DNA from: AM-1111 sp046302135
GTDB lineage: Bacteria; Bacteroidota; Bacteroidia; B-17B0; Aurantibacillaceae
NCBI GenBank assembly: GCA_046302135.1
Contig: JBKCIQ010000011.1
Coordinates: 1-48,021, forward strand
DNA: 48,021 nucleotides
Reading direction: 5' to 3'
Shown here: one piece after another, positions 16,451 through 25,940 of the stretch
Layout: each line of letters opens with the position of its first letter
How positions within the stretch are numbered: position 1 is the first letter of the stretch
The notes under the pieces: model-generated
Databases searched by the model: none
Seen by the model: only the letters and a program-made list of their open reading frames with translations
What the model was told of the DNA's origin: nothing
Translations under genes and position numbers: made by a program

Positions 16451-18811
16451 TCAATCAAGAATAATTTGATTTTTTCCTTTGATTAAGTTAACCACGGGCA
16501 AATGAAGGCAATTTCCCTCTTTTTTAAAAGAAAAAGGAATCTCTTTTCCATTCAGAATAACTTTATTTGGAGCCCTATCCAACTCATGAACTTTAATTGC
16601 AGTTTGTCTTATTTTACATTTCTCATTCAAAATAATTTGAAAAGTAAGATGATTGTCTGTGTTTGAATAGGAAAAATCTAATTTTTCGGAATCGTAATCT
16701 TCACCGAAGTAAATTGTTTTCAACTGCTGCTTTACTTCGGGAGCGAAAAATACATTCAACTCCATAGAGTCGCGAGAGAAAGCACCGATTCTTTTTATTG
16801 ATTTTGATAAAGGAATTATTGCTCCACCTTTAACAAAAAAAGGAATCTTATCTTTATCACAATCAAAAACAACTTTACTTCCTCCAAAATACGTTTTGCC
16901 GTTGTACCAGTCAAACCATCGGTTTTCTTTCGGGAAACGAACCAAAATGTTTTTTTGAGACTTACTCAAAACGGGAGCAACAAGAATATCATCACCCCAG
17001 CAATATAAATTAGAAATCGAATAATTCGCTGTATCATCTTCAGCCATAAAATAAGGTCTCATTAACGGCCAACCGTATAAATGATTTTCAACGGCGAGTG
17101 AGTAGTTGTAAGGAAAAAGCTGATACCTAAGCTCAATAGCCTTTTTTACATAGGACTTTGTTTGGGCATCTTTGTAAATAGCTTCTGATGCTACTTCCTC
17201 TTGTGCGTGAGGTCTGAATATTGGTTGAAAAACTCCGTACTGCAACCATCTTGTATATAGCTCAGGGTCGTCATTGGCACCTGCAAATCCACCAAGGTCA
17301 GAATGCATATAAGCTACACCCTGCATTCCCATTTGCAAAGCAATTTCAGGCTGTGGTTTTAACCCTCCCCATGTTCTGTTCACATCTCCGCTCCAAGGGA
17401 TGATTCCAAACCTTTGGGTTCCTGAATATCCGCTTCGCATTAGAATAAAGGGACGCTTGCTTGGAAATTCCTTTTTATATCCTTCATGAATCAGTCTAGC
17501 CCAATCATGTCCGTATCTGTTGTGTAATTCATCAGCCTTCCCCGTTGCATGTAACAATTTTTGAGGATGAACTTCCGGCTCACCTAAATCTCCCCAAAAG
17601 CCATCTACTCCCATTTTGATCAGTTCTCTGTAACGATCCCAAAACCATTCTCTACCGTTTGCCTTATATATATCAATCAGACCTGTGTTACCGAAATAAA
17701 ATTCATAGGTGAATGGTTTTCCGGTTGAATCTACAGCGAGAATATTTTTATCGCAAGCATCTTTCCACCTTTTTGAGGTTGTCAATACAAAAGGTTCAGT
17801 GATTAATACTAATTTGATGTTCTTATCATGTAAGTCGTGAATCATTTTATTAGGATCAGGAAATGAATCTTTAAAGAATTCAAAATTTCCTAATGTCCCT
17901 TTTATTTCCTTACCAAACCAGTACAAATCGAGAATTATTGCATCAAGTGGAATACTATCTTTATCAAAACCATTTACAACATTCATTGTTTGTTTTTGTG
18001 AATGATAACCAAATCGACTGGCAAAATTTCCAAAAGCCCAGGCAGGCGGCAATGGCTGATTGCCTGTTACTTTATTGGTAAATGCTTTAAGTATATTTTT
18101 CCAACTATCGCCTGCAACAACCTGATAGGTCATTTGCCCGCCAATAGATTCAAATGAAATTTTATTTTGTTTTTTACTATCTAGATCAAGATAACCGCTT
18201 TGGGCATTGTCAAAATGAAGTAAATATTTTTTTGATGAAAGAACTATCGGCATCGTGTAATTCATCATCTCTGAACGCTCCTCGTATCCATAATGTGCTT
18301 TATTGTAGAGTTGAAGTCGATTACCCCTTCTGTTCATTCCGAGTGCGCGAGCCCCTCCCCCCATCAATTTTTCATTTTCTGAGATCTGTAAAGTAAGGAC
18401 TTCATCCGCGTATTGACCGGAGACATGTCTATAACCCTCAACATCGGAAAATAGTAATTGATCCTTCAAAAAGTAATCTATCCTAAAAGGCTGAAATGAA
18501 ATTTTTGCTGTAATACCTGTATCACTTAATGCCTTAATATTTATCCCATTTTCTCTTTTTACTATGTTAAGTTTTAACGGCTGTATTTTTTCATGTGCGT
18601 GAGAAACGGGGTTGTACAATGTACCGCTTGGCAAATAGGTGGCCTCTATAATTTCATCCGAATAAAAAACAAGACGAATTTCATCTTTATCTGTCCTAAT
18701 AAGCAATACATTGTTTTTAATCTGATGTGAAAGATATTTACGGCCTTGTGCATTGTAAAATGACACACATGAAAAAAGTATAATTAAATAATATAGTACT
18801 CGGAATCTCAT
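16451..18811 (-). CDS. GH31 alpha-glucosidase, exported
   Basis: This 786-residue enzyme has a signal peptide (cleavage near FYNAQG, ~21), an N-terminal beta-sandwich (to ~235) and a GH31 barrel (~255-600). The catalytic nucleophile is Asp408 in DGFWGDLGEPE and the likely acid/base is Asp476 in IPWSGDVNRTW; RPHAQEE and YCWGDDILVAPV are further GH31 signatures. C-terminal beta domains follow (~650-786). It would release glucose from non-reducing ends of maltodextrins in the periplasm; alpha-1,4 versus alpha-1,6 preference, or transglucosylation, cannot be told. The start overlaps the end of the SusA-like gene by 4 bases, and susC starts 74 bases downstream. SusB in Bacteroides is GH97, so here a GH31 fills that slot. 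Confidence 0.92.
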   Translation of the reverse strand: MRFRVLYYLIILFSCVSFYNAQGRKYLSHQIKNNVLLIRTDKDEIRLVFYSDEIIEATYLPSGTLYNPVSHAHEKIQPLKLNIVKRENGINIKALSDTGITAKISFQPFRIDYFLKDQLLFSDVEGYRHVSGQYADEVLTLQISENEKLMGGGARALGMNRRGNRLQLYNKAHYGYEERSEMMNYTMPIVLSSKKYLLHFDNAQSGYLDLDSKKQNKISFESIGGQMTYQVVAGDSWKNILKAFTNKVTGNQPLPPAWAFGNFASRFGYHSQKQTMNVVNGFDKDSIPLDAIILDLYWFGKEIKGTLGNFEFFKDSFPDPNKMIHDLHDKNIKLVLITEPFVLTTSKRWKDACDKNILAVDSTGKPFTYEFYFGNTGLIDIYKANGREWFWDRYRELIKMGVDGFWGDLGEPEVHPQKLLHATGKADELHNRYGHDWARLIHEGYKKEFPSKRPFILMRSGYSGTQRFGIIPWSGDVNRTWGGLKPQPEIALQMGMQGVAYMHSDLGGFAGANDDPELYTRWLQYGVFQPIFRPHAQEEVASEAIYKDAQTKSYVKKAIELRYQLFPYNYSLAVENHLYGWPLMRPYFMAEDDTANYSISNLYCWGDDILVAPVLSKSQKNILVRFPKENRWFDWYNGKTYFGGSKVVFDCDKDKIPFFVKGGAIIPLSKSIKRIGAFSRDSMELNVFFAPEVKQQLKTIYFGEDYDSEKLDFSYSNTDNHLTFQIILNEKCKIRQTAIKVHELDRAPNKVILNGKEIPFSFKKEGNCLHLPVVNLIKGKNQIILD

Positions 18812-20652
18812 TTTAATTCTAGAATCATTGGTGTTGAAGCATTAATTTTTAAAAATTTTTCCTTTAGAGAAAACTGGCTTTCTGAAATTATATCCCTTGC
18901 TGAATTATTATTTAAAATACCCTCTGAAAATCGTGATAAATCCAAAATTTGTTCCTCCTGAGAATTATTAATAATTATCATAACCCTTTGCTCGTTGTAT
19001 ATTCGAAAATAAACATAAATATTTTTTTCCGGAACATATTGCAACATACTTCCTTTAGAAACTACTTCATTTCCTTTTCTCCAGCTAAGTATTTTTTTTG
19101 TGAAATTGAAATATTGTTCCTGCTCAGAATTTCTACCTGATTTCAAAAAAGCATTGGATTTATCTGACTTCCAGCCGCCCGGAAAATCCTGGCGTATAGC
19201 TCCATCACCAATATCTTTTTTACCTCGCATCCCAATCTCTGAACCGTAATACAATTGAGGTATACCGCGCTGCGTTAGTAAAAGTGTTAATGCAAGCTTG
19301 TAATCATTAAAAGATGGATATAATTCATTAAATCTTGGTGTATCGTGATTTTCGAGGAAGGTAAGGATGTTATTTGCATCGGGATATAAAAAATCATTTA
19401 CAAAATTATCATAGAACCTCATCATTCCTGATGACCATCCTTCTTTCTTTTCAGAGAAGGCAGTAGTAACTGCATCATGAAAAGTAAAATCCATAACACA
19501 TGGCAAACCGGAATTAAAACTTTGTATTGCACCTATTTTACTGTCCCTTTGCCAATACGATATTTGTGCCTGATTGTGCAACCACACCTCTCCAACTATA
19601 TTGAAAAACGGATACTCCTTCATGATTTGTGTTGTCCATTTGGACATAGCCACCTTATCTCCGAAAGAATAAGTGTCAACACGCAAGCCATCAATACCAA
19701 AAGATTCGATCCACCAAATCGCATTTTGCAATAAATATCTCATTACCATTTCATTCTTGTGATTGAGGTCTGGCATGGTTTTAACAAACCACCCATCCAT
19801 GCAATAAAAGGCATCTCGTTCAGAGGCATGTGTATCAAATTGGGTTGTCATTCGGTAATTCGTTTGTCCGTAGCCCGGGAACTGATGTATCCAATCATAA
19901 GATGGTAAATCTTTAATCATCCAATGCTTTAAGCCCCAATGGTTGGTAACATAATCCATAATAAGCTTCATGCCTCTTTTATGCAGTTCGTTAGCCAACT
20001 TATAATAATCTTCATTACTTCCGTACCGCGGATCTATTCTGCTGACATCACTTTGTGCATACCCGTGGTAGGAGTAAATTGAATCGTTATCCTCGCACAA
20101 CGGAGTGCTCCATAATGCTGTAACACCCAAATCCTGTAGATAATCTAATTTGGAAATGATTCCTGAAATATCACCACCGTGTCTACCTCCATCAAAAGAA
20201 CGATTTGGTTTTTCCTGCATTGAAGCAACAGCGTCATTGCTTTCATCTCCGTTACAAAATCTGTCCGGCATCAGAAGATAAACTACATCAGAAGTATTAA
20301 ATCCTTTTCGGAACTCAGACCCTTCATTTCTTTTTTTAAGTTCATACTCGAGCGTGTAACAAATTTTCTTGCCCTGATTAAAATTTATCGTGTACTTACC
20401 CGCATTTTTTTCTTTGGTATCAATTTTTAAAAAAAGATAATTTGGATTTTCAGTGCGTGTAACACCCGTTATGGAAATATCTTTTGAGCTAGGAACCCAG
20501 GATTGAATATTCTGACCATAAACTAACAATTCCAACTGAGAATTTTTCATTCCTGCCCACCAGTTAGCAGGCTCCACTCTGACTTCAATTTTTTTCTGAG
20601 CTAAAACTGATAAGGAAACGTATAAACAGAGAAATAAAAAACGAAATCTCAT
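18808..20652 (-). CDS. susA: SusA-like neopullulanase/cyclomaltodextrinase (GH13)
   Basis: The 614-residue protein has a signal peptide (cleavage near SVLAQ, ~19) and an N-terminal beta-sandwich of the cyclomaltodextrinase type (~22-105, VEPANWWAGMKNSQLELLVYG). A GH13 barrel and a C-terminal beta domain follow. Catalytic residues are Asp326 (GLRVDTYS), Glu355 (IVGEVWL) and Asp437 (LENHDTPR). Size and domain order match Bacteroides SusA, which degrades imported maltodextrins in the periplasm. The ATG shares one base with the stop of the upstream amylase, and the stop overlaps the GH31 start, so the genes are translationally coupled. The symbol rests on architecture and context; a close orthologue of SusA is not proven. 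Confidence 0.87.
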   Translation of the reverse strand: MRFRFLFLCLYVSLSVLAQKKIEVRVEPANWWAGMKNSQLELLVYGQNIQSWVPSSKDISITGVTRTENPNYLFLKIDTKEKNAGKYTINFNQGKKICYTLEYELKKRNEGSEFRKGFNTSDVVYLLMPDRFCNGDESNDAVASMQEKPNRSFDGGRHGGDISGIISKLDYLQDLGVTALWSTPLCEDNDSIYSYHGYAQSDVSRIDPRYGSNEDYYKLANELHKRGMKLIMDYVTNHWGLKHWMIKDLPSYDWIHQFPGYGQTNYRMTTQFDTHASERDAFYCMDGWFVKTMPDLNHKNEMVMRYLLQNAIWWIESFGIDGLRVDTYSFGDKVAMSKWTTQIMKEYPFFNIVGEVWLHNQAQISYWQRDSKIGAIQSFNSGLPCVMDFTFHDAVTTAFSEKKEGWSSGMMRFYDNFVNDFLYPDANNILTFLENHDTPRFNELYPSFNDYKLALTLLLTQRGIPQLYYGSEIGMRGKKDIGDGAIRQDFPGGWKSDKSNAFLKSGRNSEQEQYFNFTKKILSWRKGNEVVSKGSMLQYVPEKNIYVYFRIYNEQRVMIIINNSQEEQILDLSRFSEGILNNNSARDIISESQFSLKEKFLKINASTPMILELK

Positions 20653-23012
20653 TATTCAGCAATTTTTATGAACCTTCTTGCAACATTTAAATTTTCTCCT
20701 GAGAAGTGAATGAAGTACATTCCCGGATCCAATGAAGAAACATTAATTTTTTCTTCAGAGACCAAAGTTTTACCGGAACTTTTCAATACGGATCTTCCGT
20801 TCATATCGATGATCTCCCAATAAAAAGATGAACTACCGTCATTGTCAACCCCAACCAATAGCACATCTTTAACAGGGTTTGGAGCCATCAAGAAATTTGT
20901 TTGTGGATGAATTTCATCAACTTCAGTGAATACTCCTGAAACGCATTGACATTTGTTTTTTACCACGTTGGTTTGAATTACCTGGGGTGCAAGATAATTC
21001 ACCTTGACCCAGCATTTTTGACCGAGCTGATTTGCGGTAGCATTTGAAATTCTTATGGTGTACCAATTTGACTCTTGCGGAACAAAAGAAAAATTAATCG
21101 TTCCTGCAGAAGTAATAGAATCGACCGGAACACAGTTTTTATCAAGCACTGTCAATTTAATAGGAAGCGTTGAAGCGGCGGGATAGAGATTGATAAAAAC
21201 AGAATCGCCCTGATTGGGAAATACTTTTCCAACTACTCGACATTCGGTACTATTATCAGGTAATTTTCCGCCTTGCTGTAGTGAGGCAACTAATGCGTCT
21301 CCAAGATCGTTATCCATTTCCCACTCTTGCGTTACTCGATTTGAAGGATTAACGTAATTGGTAGTAATACCCTGAGGTGCCCATACACAATACCCACGTC
21401 TCCCATTTAATGCAGTTCCGTTACATGGAGGTATGTTGATGTCAACTTTTCCGCCCCCATAGACAGTACGTGTGGCGGTACCATTCGCTCCTGAGTAGTC
21501 GACCAAAACAGTACCATCAGAAAATGAAGTCTGAACACCTGTAAGATTTTGCCAATTACTCCAGTTATCATTTGCTGCAATCAGTGCCTTACCTCCACGC
21601 TCAATTACCAAGGCATCTTGCGCCTGCCATCTTACCAAATACGGTCCTTGTTTGAAGTGAAGGTTCTGATGACACCAGATTAAATTTTTTACGTCACTGA
21701 TATAGGGCAAAGCAACTGTATCATTGGGAAAATGAGTAAATCTATTTCCGCCTGAACCAATCTGAAACAGATCCTCAAAAAAGATTTCGGGTGCGCCATC
21801 AACAGCTAGAGCAATGGCATAAGCAACAGAGAATCGCACATCGCTGTTTTGAATTTGATTACCGAGTTGTTGACTGGAATTAAAACCAGTAATATTGCCA
21901 TTATTATCTAAAATTGGTCGGTAAGTATCGTGATTGTTTACGAATGGAACAGTCCGGTTTCTGTTTTGCTGCTGGTAACTTGGAACAGTACTGAGATCAA
22001 AATTACCATTACCATAAACAATGCCCATCAGTGCATTCCTCAACGCAAAATCGAATGTTCCTGAGCGATCCTGAACTGCAGTACACCAATTATCCAGATC
22101 ATTAGCCCCACCTACCCACTCGCCTACTGCGAACATATCGTTTCCTCCATTTGCCCACAAAGAACCAAATTGCATATTCCATAAATAGTCCTCTACAACG
22201 GCGGGTGAAAAATGTTTTATGGCATCAATTCTTACACCGTCGAAACCAGTTTGCTTCTTATACCAAATAAGCCAATTTCTCATTCCATTGCGCATGTAAT
22301 CGGAAGTTTGCGCCGGATTAAATGTTGCGTTACTGCTAAGCCCAAAAGCATTGCTTTCATAGGAAATATCAGGACCCCAGAAAGGAGAATTGATGTCATT
22401 GGTACAACATACATTATTGTTATTGGGATAAAAGTTCTGCCAGTTTTTAGAAAACCTTCCTGCACGAGCCAGATAATTGCTTGAAGTTTCATTTAGAGCA
22501 GGACTTGAGTAGGATACATATCTGAAATTTTTGTATTTGTTGGTACTTCCATCATCTATTGCCTGAGGATCACTACCACCTGCGCTACTTGAACTACCAG
22601 CTCCTGTTAAGTGATTCAGAACAATATCCTGAATTACATCAATACCATTTGCTTTCATTACTGCAATCATACGCAACAATTCGTCCTTGTCTCCCACCTT
22701 CGTTTTCAGAAATCCTTTCTGATATTTATCCCCTAAATCATAATTATCAAAAGGTGCATAACCAACACTGTTCTGAGATTGATTTTTAATTGTAGGCGGA
22801 ATCCATATCGCATCAATTCCAATCTCTTTTAATCGTGGTGCAAGTTCTGCAAGGTAATTAGCCCAACCGTTAGGGTAATTGTTGTTTTTGAAATCCCACC
22901 AGAAACCTTGCAATAGAATCTGACGATTATTGGGATTGGATTGTGAATGCACGGACTTTAAAGAAAAAATTATCAGTAAAGCCGCAAAAAATAATTTTGT
23001 TTTAATTGTCAT
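20652..23012 (-). CDS. GH13 alpha-amylase with T9SS sorting domain
   Basis: A signal peptide (1-23) is followed by a GH13 barrel that begins LLQGFWWDF. The catalytic residues are Asp263 (GVRIDAIKHF), Glu298 (AVGEWVG) and Asp362 (FVNNHDTYRP). After an amylase C-domain (~460-545) comes a beta-rich segment (~580-695). The last ~85 residues are a type A T9SS sorting domain (FLMAPNPVKDVLLVG, then IIDMNGRSVL, SSLDPGMYFIHF, FIKIAE). The predicted role is endo-hydrolysis of starch outside the cell, the job done by the lipoprotein SusG in Bacteroides. It follows the GH65 gene with a 4-base overlap and precedes the SusA-like gene with a one-base overlap. Confidence 0.93.
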   Translation of the reverse strand: MTIKTKLFFAALLIIFSLKSVHSQSNPNNRQILLQGFWWDFKNNNYPNGWANYLAELAPRLKEIGIDAIWIPPTIKNQSQNSVGYAPFDNYDLGDKYQKGFLKTKVGDKDELLRMIAVMKANGIDVIQDIVLNHLTGAGSSSSAGGSDPQAIDDGSTNKYKNFRYVSYSSPALNETSSNYLARAGRFSKNWQNFYPNNNNVCCTNDINSPFWGPDISYESNAFGLSSNATFNPAQTSDYMRNGMRNWLIWYKKQTGFDGVRIDAIKHFSPAVVEDYLWNMQFGSLWANGGNDMFAVGEWVGGANDLDNWCTAVQDRSGTFDFALRNALMGIVYGNGNFDLSTVPSYQQQNRNRTVPFVNNHDTYRPILDNNGNITGFNSSQQLGNQIQNSDVRFSVAYAIALAVDGAPEIFFEDLFQIGSGGNRFTHFPNDTVALPYISDVKNLIWCHQNLHFKQGPYLVRWQAQDALVIERGGKALIAANDNWSNWQNLTGVQTSFSDGTVLVDYSGANGTATRTVYGGGKVDINIPPCNGTALNGRRGYCVWAPQGITTNYVNPSNRVTQEWEMDNDLGDALVASLQQGGKLPDNSTECRVVGKVFPNQGDSVFINLYPAASTLPIKLTVLDKNCVPVDSITSAGTINFSFVPQESNWYTIRISNATANQLGQKCWVKVNYLAPQVIQTNVVKNKCQCVSGVFTEVDEIHPQTNFLMAPNPVKDVLLVGVDNDGSSSFYWEIIDMNGRSVLKSSGKTLVSEEKINVSSLDPGMYFIHFSGENLNVARRFIKIAE

Positions 23013-25306
23013 ACTGCGTGCAAATTATTTTTGTTTATGATTAATGTTTGATCGGAGCTTAAACCATATTCTTTTCCAAAACTCATTAAATTAATACTTG
23101 GTCCACTTAAATTTTGAATTGTAAAATCAGATTCTCTTACGCTTAGTTTAAGTATATTATTTTTATATCTAAAATTGAATGAATATCCTTTCCACCTATT
23201 TGGAATAACAGGATTAACACTAAGTCCGGACTCTTTTATTCTAATGCCTGCGAAGCCTTCTATAATACTTAAACAAGTTCCGGCCATACTTGTAATATGA
23301 AGCCCCTCATGCACCTCTTTGTTGTAATCATCCAAGTCGAGTCTACTGGTACGTAAGTACATCGTATATGCAAGCTCCATCTTACCAATTTTCGCAGCCA
23401 GTATAGAATGCACACATGGGGAGAGTGAGGATTCATGAACTGTTTTAGGCTCATAAAAATCAAAATTTTCACGAATGGTTTCCTCATCAAAATGATCTTC
23501 GAAAAGATAGATTCCCTGCAACACATCGGCCTGCTTAATAAACACGGAACGAAGAATTCTATCCCAAGACCAATGCTGATTTATCGGCCTCTCGTCAGAT
23601 GGAATTTGTGACGCATTCAGCAACTCCTTATCCATAAATCCATCTTGCTGCAAGAAAACCTTTGTACCATTTAATCTTGGAAAATAAATCAGTTCTTGTA
23701 TTTTTTTCCATTGTTTCTTCTCTTCAACTGAAAGAAAGGATCCATATTCAGTAGAAAATTTCTCTTCACATTCTAACGCATACTGAATACACCAACGTGC
23801 TAAATAATTAGTATACCAATTATTGTTAACATTATTTTCATATTCATTGGGCCCTGTAACTCCAAGCATTACATATTGCTTCTTATCCTCAGACCAATTC
23901 AACCGCTCTACCCAAAATCTTGCTATAGCGTTTAAAACTTCACGCCCGTTTTTTTCTAAATAAGAAGTATCACCTGTGTGTTGAACGTAAATATAAATGG
24001 CATAAGCGATAGCCCCGTTTCGGTGAATTTCCTCAAAAGTGATTTCCCATTCATTATGACATTCTTCGCCATTCATGGTAACCATTGGATATAAAGCGGC
24101 TTCATCAGAGAAACCAAGCTTTGCGGCATTTTCTTTTGCCTTACCTAGATGGTTGTAACGATAAACGAGCAATTGCTTTGAGACGGTCGGCTCAGCACTC
24201 TTTAAGAAGAATGGAAGACAATATGCTTCCGTGTCCCAGTATGTCGCGCCTCCGTATTTTTCACCGGTAAATCCTTTGGGACCAATATTTAATTTAGCAT
24301 TTGTACCCGTGTAAGTTTGATACAAATGAAAAACATTGAACCGTATTCCTTGTTGTGCGGCGTCATCACCAACAATTTTTATATCTGAATTTTGCCAGAT
24401 CTTTTCCCATGAGGCAATATGTTCGTTAAGCAATTGATCGAAACCCGAAGTGTAGGCATCACGCACATTAATTATTGCACGGGAAGATAAAATAAACTCT
24501 GTGTGGTTGATTGTTGATACGACAGAAACGTATTTTTTAACTGTGTAGGTATTCCCCTGTTCCAGGTAATGTTCGAAATTGTTTTCTACGAAAAAAGGTT
24601 CGGAAACGATATTTGGATGAATAGTGAGTAGTTCATCATTTTTCCAAAAAGAATAACGCATGGCAGTAGCAACAAGAAAACCTGTCTTTTTAGTTTTCAG
24701 ACAGAGTACTCCTTTTTGTGAGTCAACTTTTCTGCTATCTTCCTCCCAAAAAAATTCATCGTAGTTTGAGTCATGATTACGAACTTTACCATCAAGATAA
24801 GGACGAAATTTAATGTTACCGCTAAAATTAACCGGTGTAACAGAATAACGAATCGCGGCAACCTCTTCTCGTTGCATAGAACAAAATCTTAAAGTTTTAA
24901 CTTCAAGCTCTTTCCCGTTTTTCATCCTGACCTTAAATTCACGCTTGAGGGTACCTCGTTTCATATCCAGTTCCCTGTAGAAGGATTTTATTTCGCAATG
25001 AAACAGATCCAGATGTTCACCATCCACTTGAATATCCAATCCAATCCAGTTACATGAATTTAAAACTTTAGCAAAATACTCAGGATACCCGTTCTTCCAC
25101 CAACCTACTCTGGTTTTATCAGGATAATAAACTCCACCAACATAACTCCCTTGTAAAGTTGGTCCAGAATAATTTTCCTCAAAGTTTGCTCTTTGTCCGA
25201 ACGAACCATTACCAATACTAAAAATACTTTCAGCTTGCCTCTGCTTAGAAGGATCAAATTTCCTTTCTATTATTTTCCACTCATCAATTTCAAACAGATT
25301 AGACAT
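23009..25306 (-). CDS. GH65 maltose (or related disaccharide) phosphorylase
   Basis: The protein is 765 residues, cytoplasmic (no signal), with the GH65 layout: an N-terminal beta-sandwich (~10-270), a linker and an (alpha/alpha)6 barrel (~320-690), then a small C-terminal beta domain. The proton donor is Glu488 in GVTGPNEYENNVNNNWYTN, and KYGGATYWDTEAY is another family signature. Maltose phosphorylases split maltose with phosphate into glucose and beta-glucose 1-phosphate. The next gene downstream of this step, beta-phosphoglucomutase, is directly upstream in the operon (8-base overlap), which supports a beta-G1P-forming enzyme. Trehalose, kojibiose or nigerose specificity cannot be excluded, but the starch context favours maltose. 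Confidence 0.92.
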   Translation of the reverse strand: MSNLFEIDEWKIIERKFDPSKQRQAESIFSIGNGSFGQRANFEENYSGPTLQGSYVGGVYYPDKTRVGWWKNGYPEYFAKVLNSCNWIGLDIQVDGEHLDLFHCEIKSFYRELDMKRGTLKREFKVRMKNGKELEVKTLRFCSMQREEVAAIRYSVTPVNFSGNIKFRPYLDGKVRNHDSNYDEFFWEEDSRKVDSQKGVLCLKTKKTGFLVATAMRYSFWKNDELLTIHPNIVSEPFFVENNFEHYLEQGNTYTVKKYVSVVSTINHTEFILSSRAIINVRDAYTSGFDQLLNEHIASWEKIWQNSDIKIVGDDAAQQGIRFNVFHLYQTYTGTNAKLNIGPKGFTGEKYGGATYWDTEAYCLPFFLKSAEPTVSKQLLVYRYNHLGKAKENAAKLGFSDEAALYPMVTMNGEECHNEWEITFEEIHRNGAIAYAIYIYVQHTGDTSYLEKNGREVLNAIARFWVERLNWSEDKKQYVMLGVTGPNEYENNVNNNWYTNYLARWCIQYALECEEKFSTEYGSFLSVEEKKQWKKIQELIYFPRLNGTKVFLQQDGFMDKELLNASQIPSDERPINQHWSWDRILRSVFIKQADVLQGIYLFEDHFDEETIRENFDFYEPKTVHESSLSPCVHSILAAKIGKMELAYTMYLRTSRLDLDDYNKEVHEGLHITSMAGTCLSIIEGFAGIRIKESGLSVNPVIPNRWKGYSFNFRYKNNILKLSVRESDFTIQNLSGPSINLMSFGKEYGLSSDQTLIINKNNLHAV

Positions 25307-25940
25307 ATTCAGTTAAATTGAATTCATTTAGATTATTAAAATACATGTCGGCATGTGAGGTTAGCGAAGGATTACCCACTCCTACTGCAATAAAGCCACC
25401 GGATTTCGCCGCTTCAATTCCACTCAAAGCATCCTCAAACACCATACATTCATTGGGTAAAATACCCATCGCAGAAGCGCCATTCTGAAAGACTTCAGGT
25501 GCAGGCTTTGGGTTTTTCACCATATTTCCGTCTACCACAACTTTAAAATAATTTTTAATCTGAAGTTTATCAAGAATGAATGTTGCATTTTTACTTGATG
25601 ATCCAACTCCCAATGGAACTTGAATTTTCTCTGCCTTCTGTAACAATTCCATAACCCCTGGAAGCAAATCATCTTTACTTAGATTTTGGATTGAATCGAG
25701 GTAAAATTGGTTTTTATATTTAAGCAATTCATTAAATTTTTCATCTGAAACAGATTTTTTTCCCAACAACAAAATTTTTTTCAGGGAGTCCGCACGACTG
25801 ACACCTTTTAAATGTTCATTGTCTTCTTCGGTGAAATCAATACCCAATAAGTTTGCTGTGCTCTTCCATGCAAGAAAATGATTTTTTTCTGTGGAAACCA
25901 AAACACCATCCAGATCAAACAACAGTCCTTTTACTTTCAT
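25299..25940 (-). CDS. pgmB: Beta-phosphoglucomutase (HAD superfamily)
   Basis: This 213-residue protein has the HAD motif FDLDGVLVST with nucleophile Asp9 and general acid/base Asp11, the beta-PGM cap signature NEHLKGVSRADSLKKIL, motif II GVGSSSKNA and motif III KPAPEVF ... FEDALSGIEAAKSGG. These match well-studied beta-PGMs in order and spacing. It converts the beta-glucose 1-phosphate made by the GH65 enzyme into glucose 6-phosphate, the substrate of the divergent zwf gene. It overlaps the transporter gene by 26 bases and the GH65 gene by 8. Confidence 0.94.
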   Translation of the reverse strand: MKVKGLLFDLDGVLVSTEKNHFLAWKSTANLLGIDFTEEDNEHLKGVSRADSLKKILLLGKKSVSDEKFNELLKYKNQFYLDSIQNLSKDDLLPGVMELLQKAEKIQVPLGVGSSSKNATFILDKLQIKNYFKVVVDGNMVKNPKPAPEVFQNGASAMGILPNECMVFEDALSGIEAAKSGGFIAVGVGNPSLTSHADMYFNNLNEFNLTEYV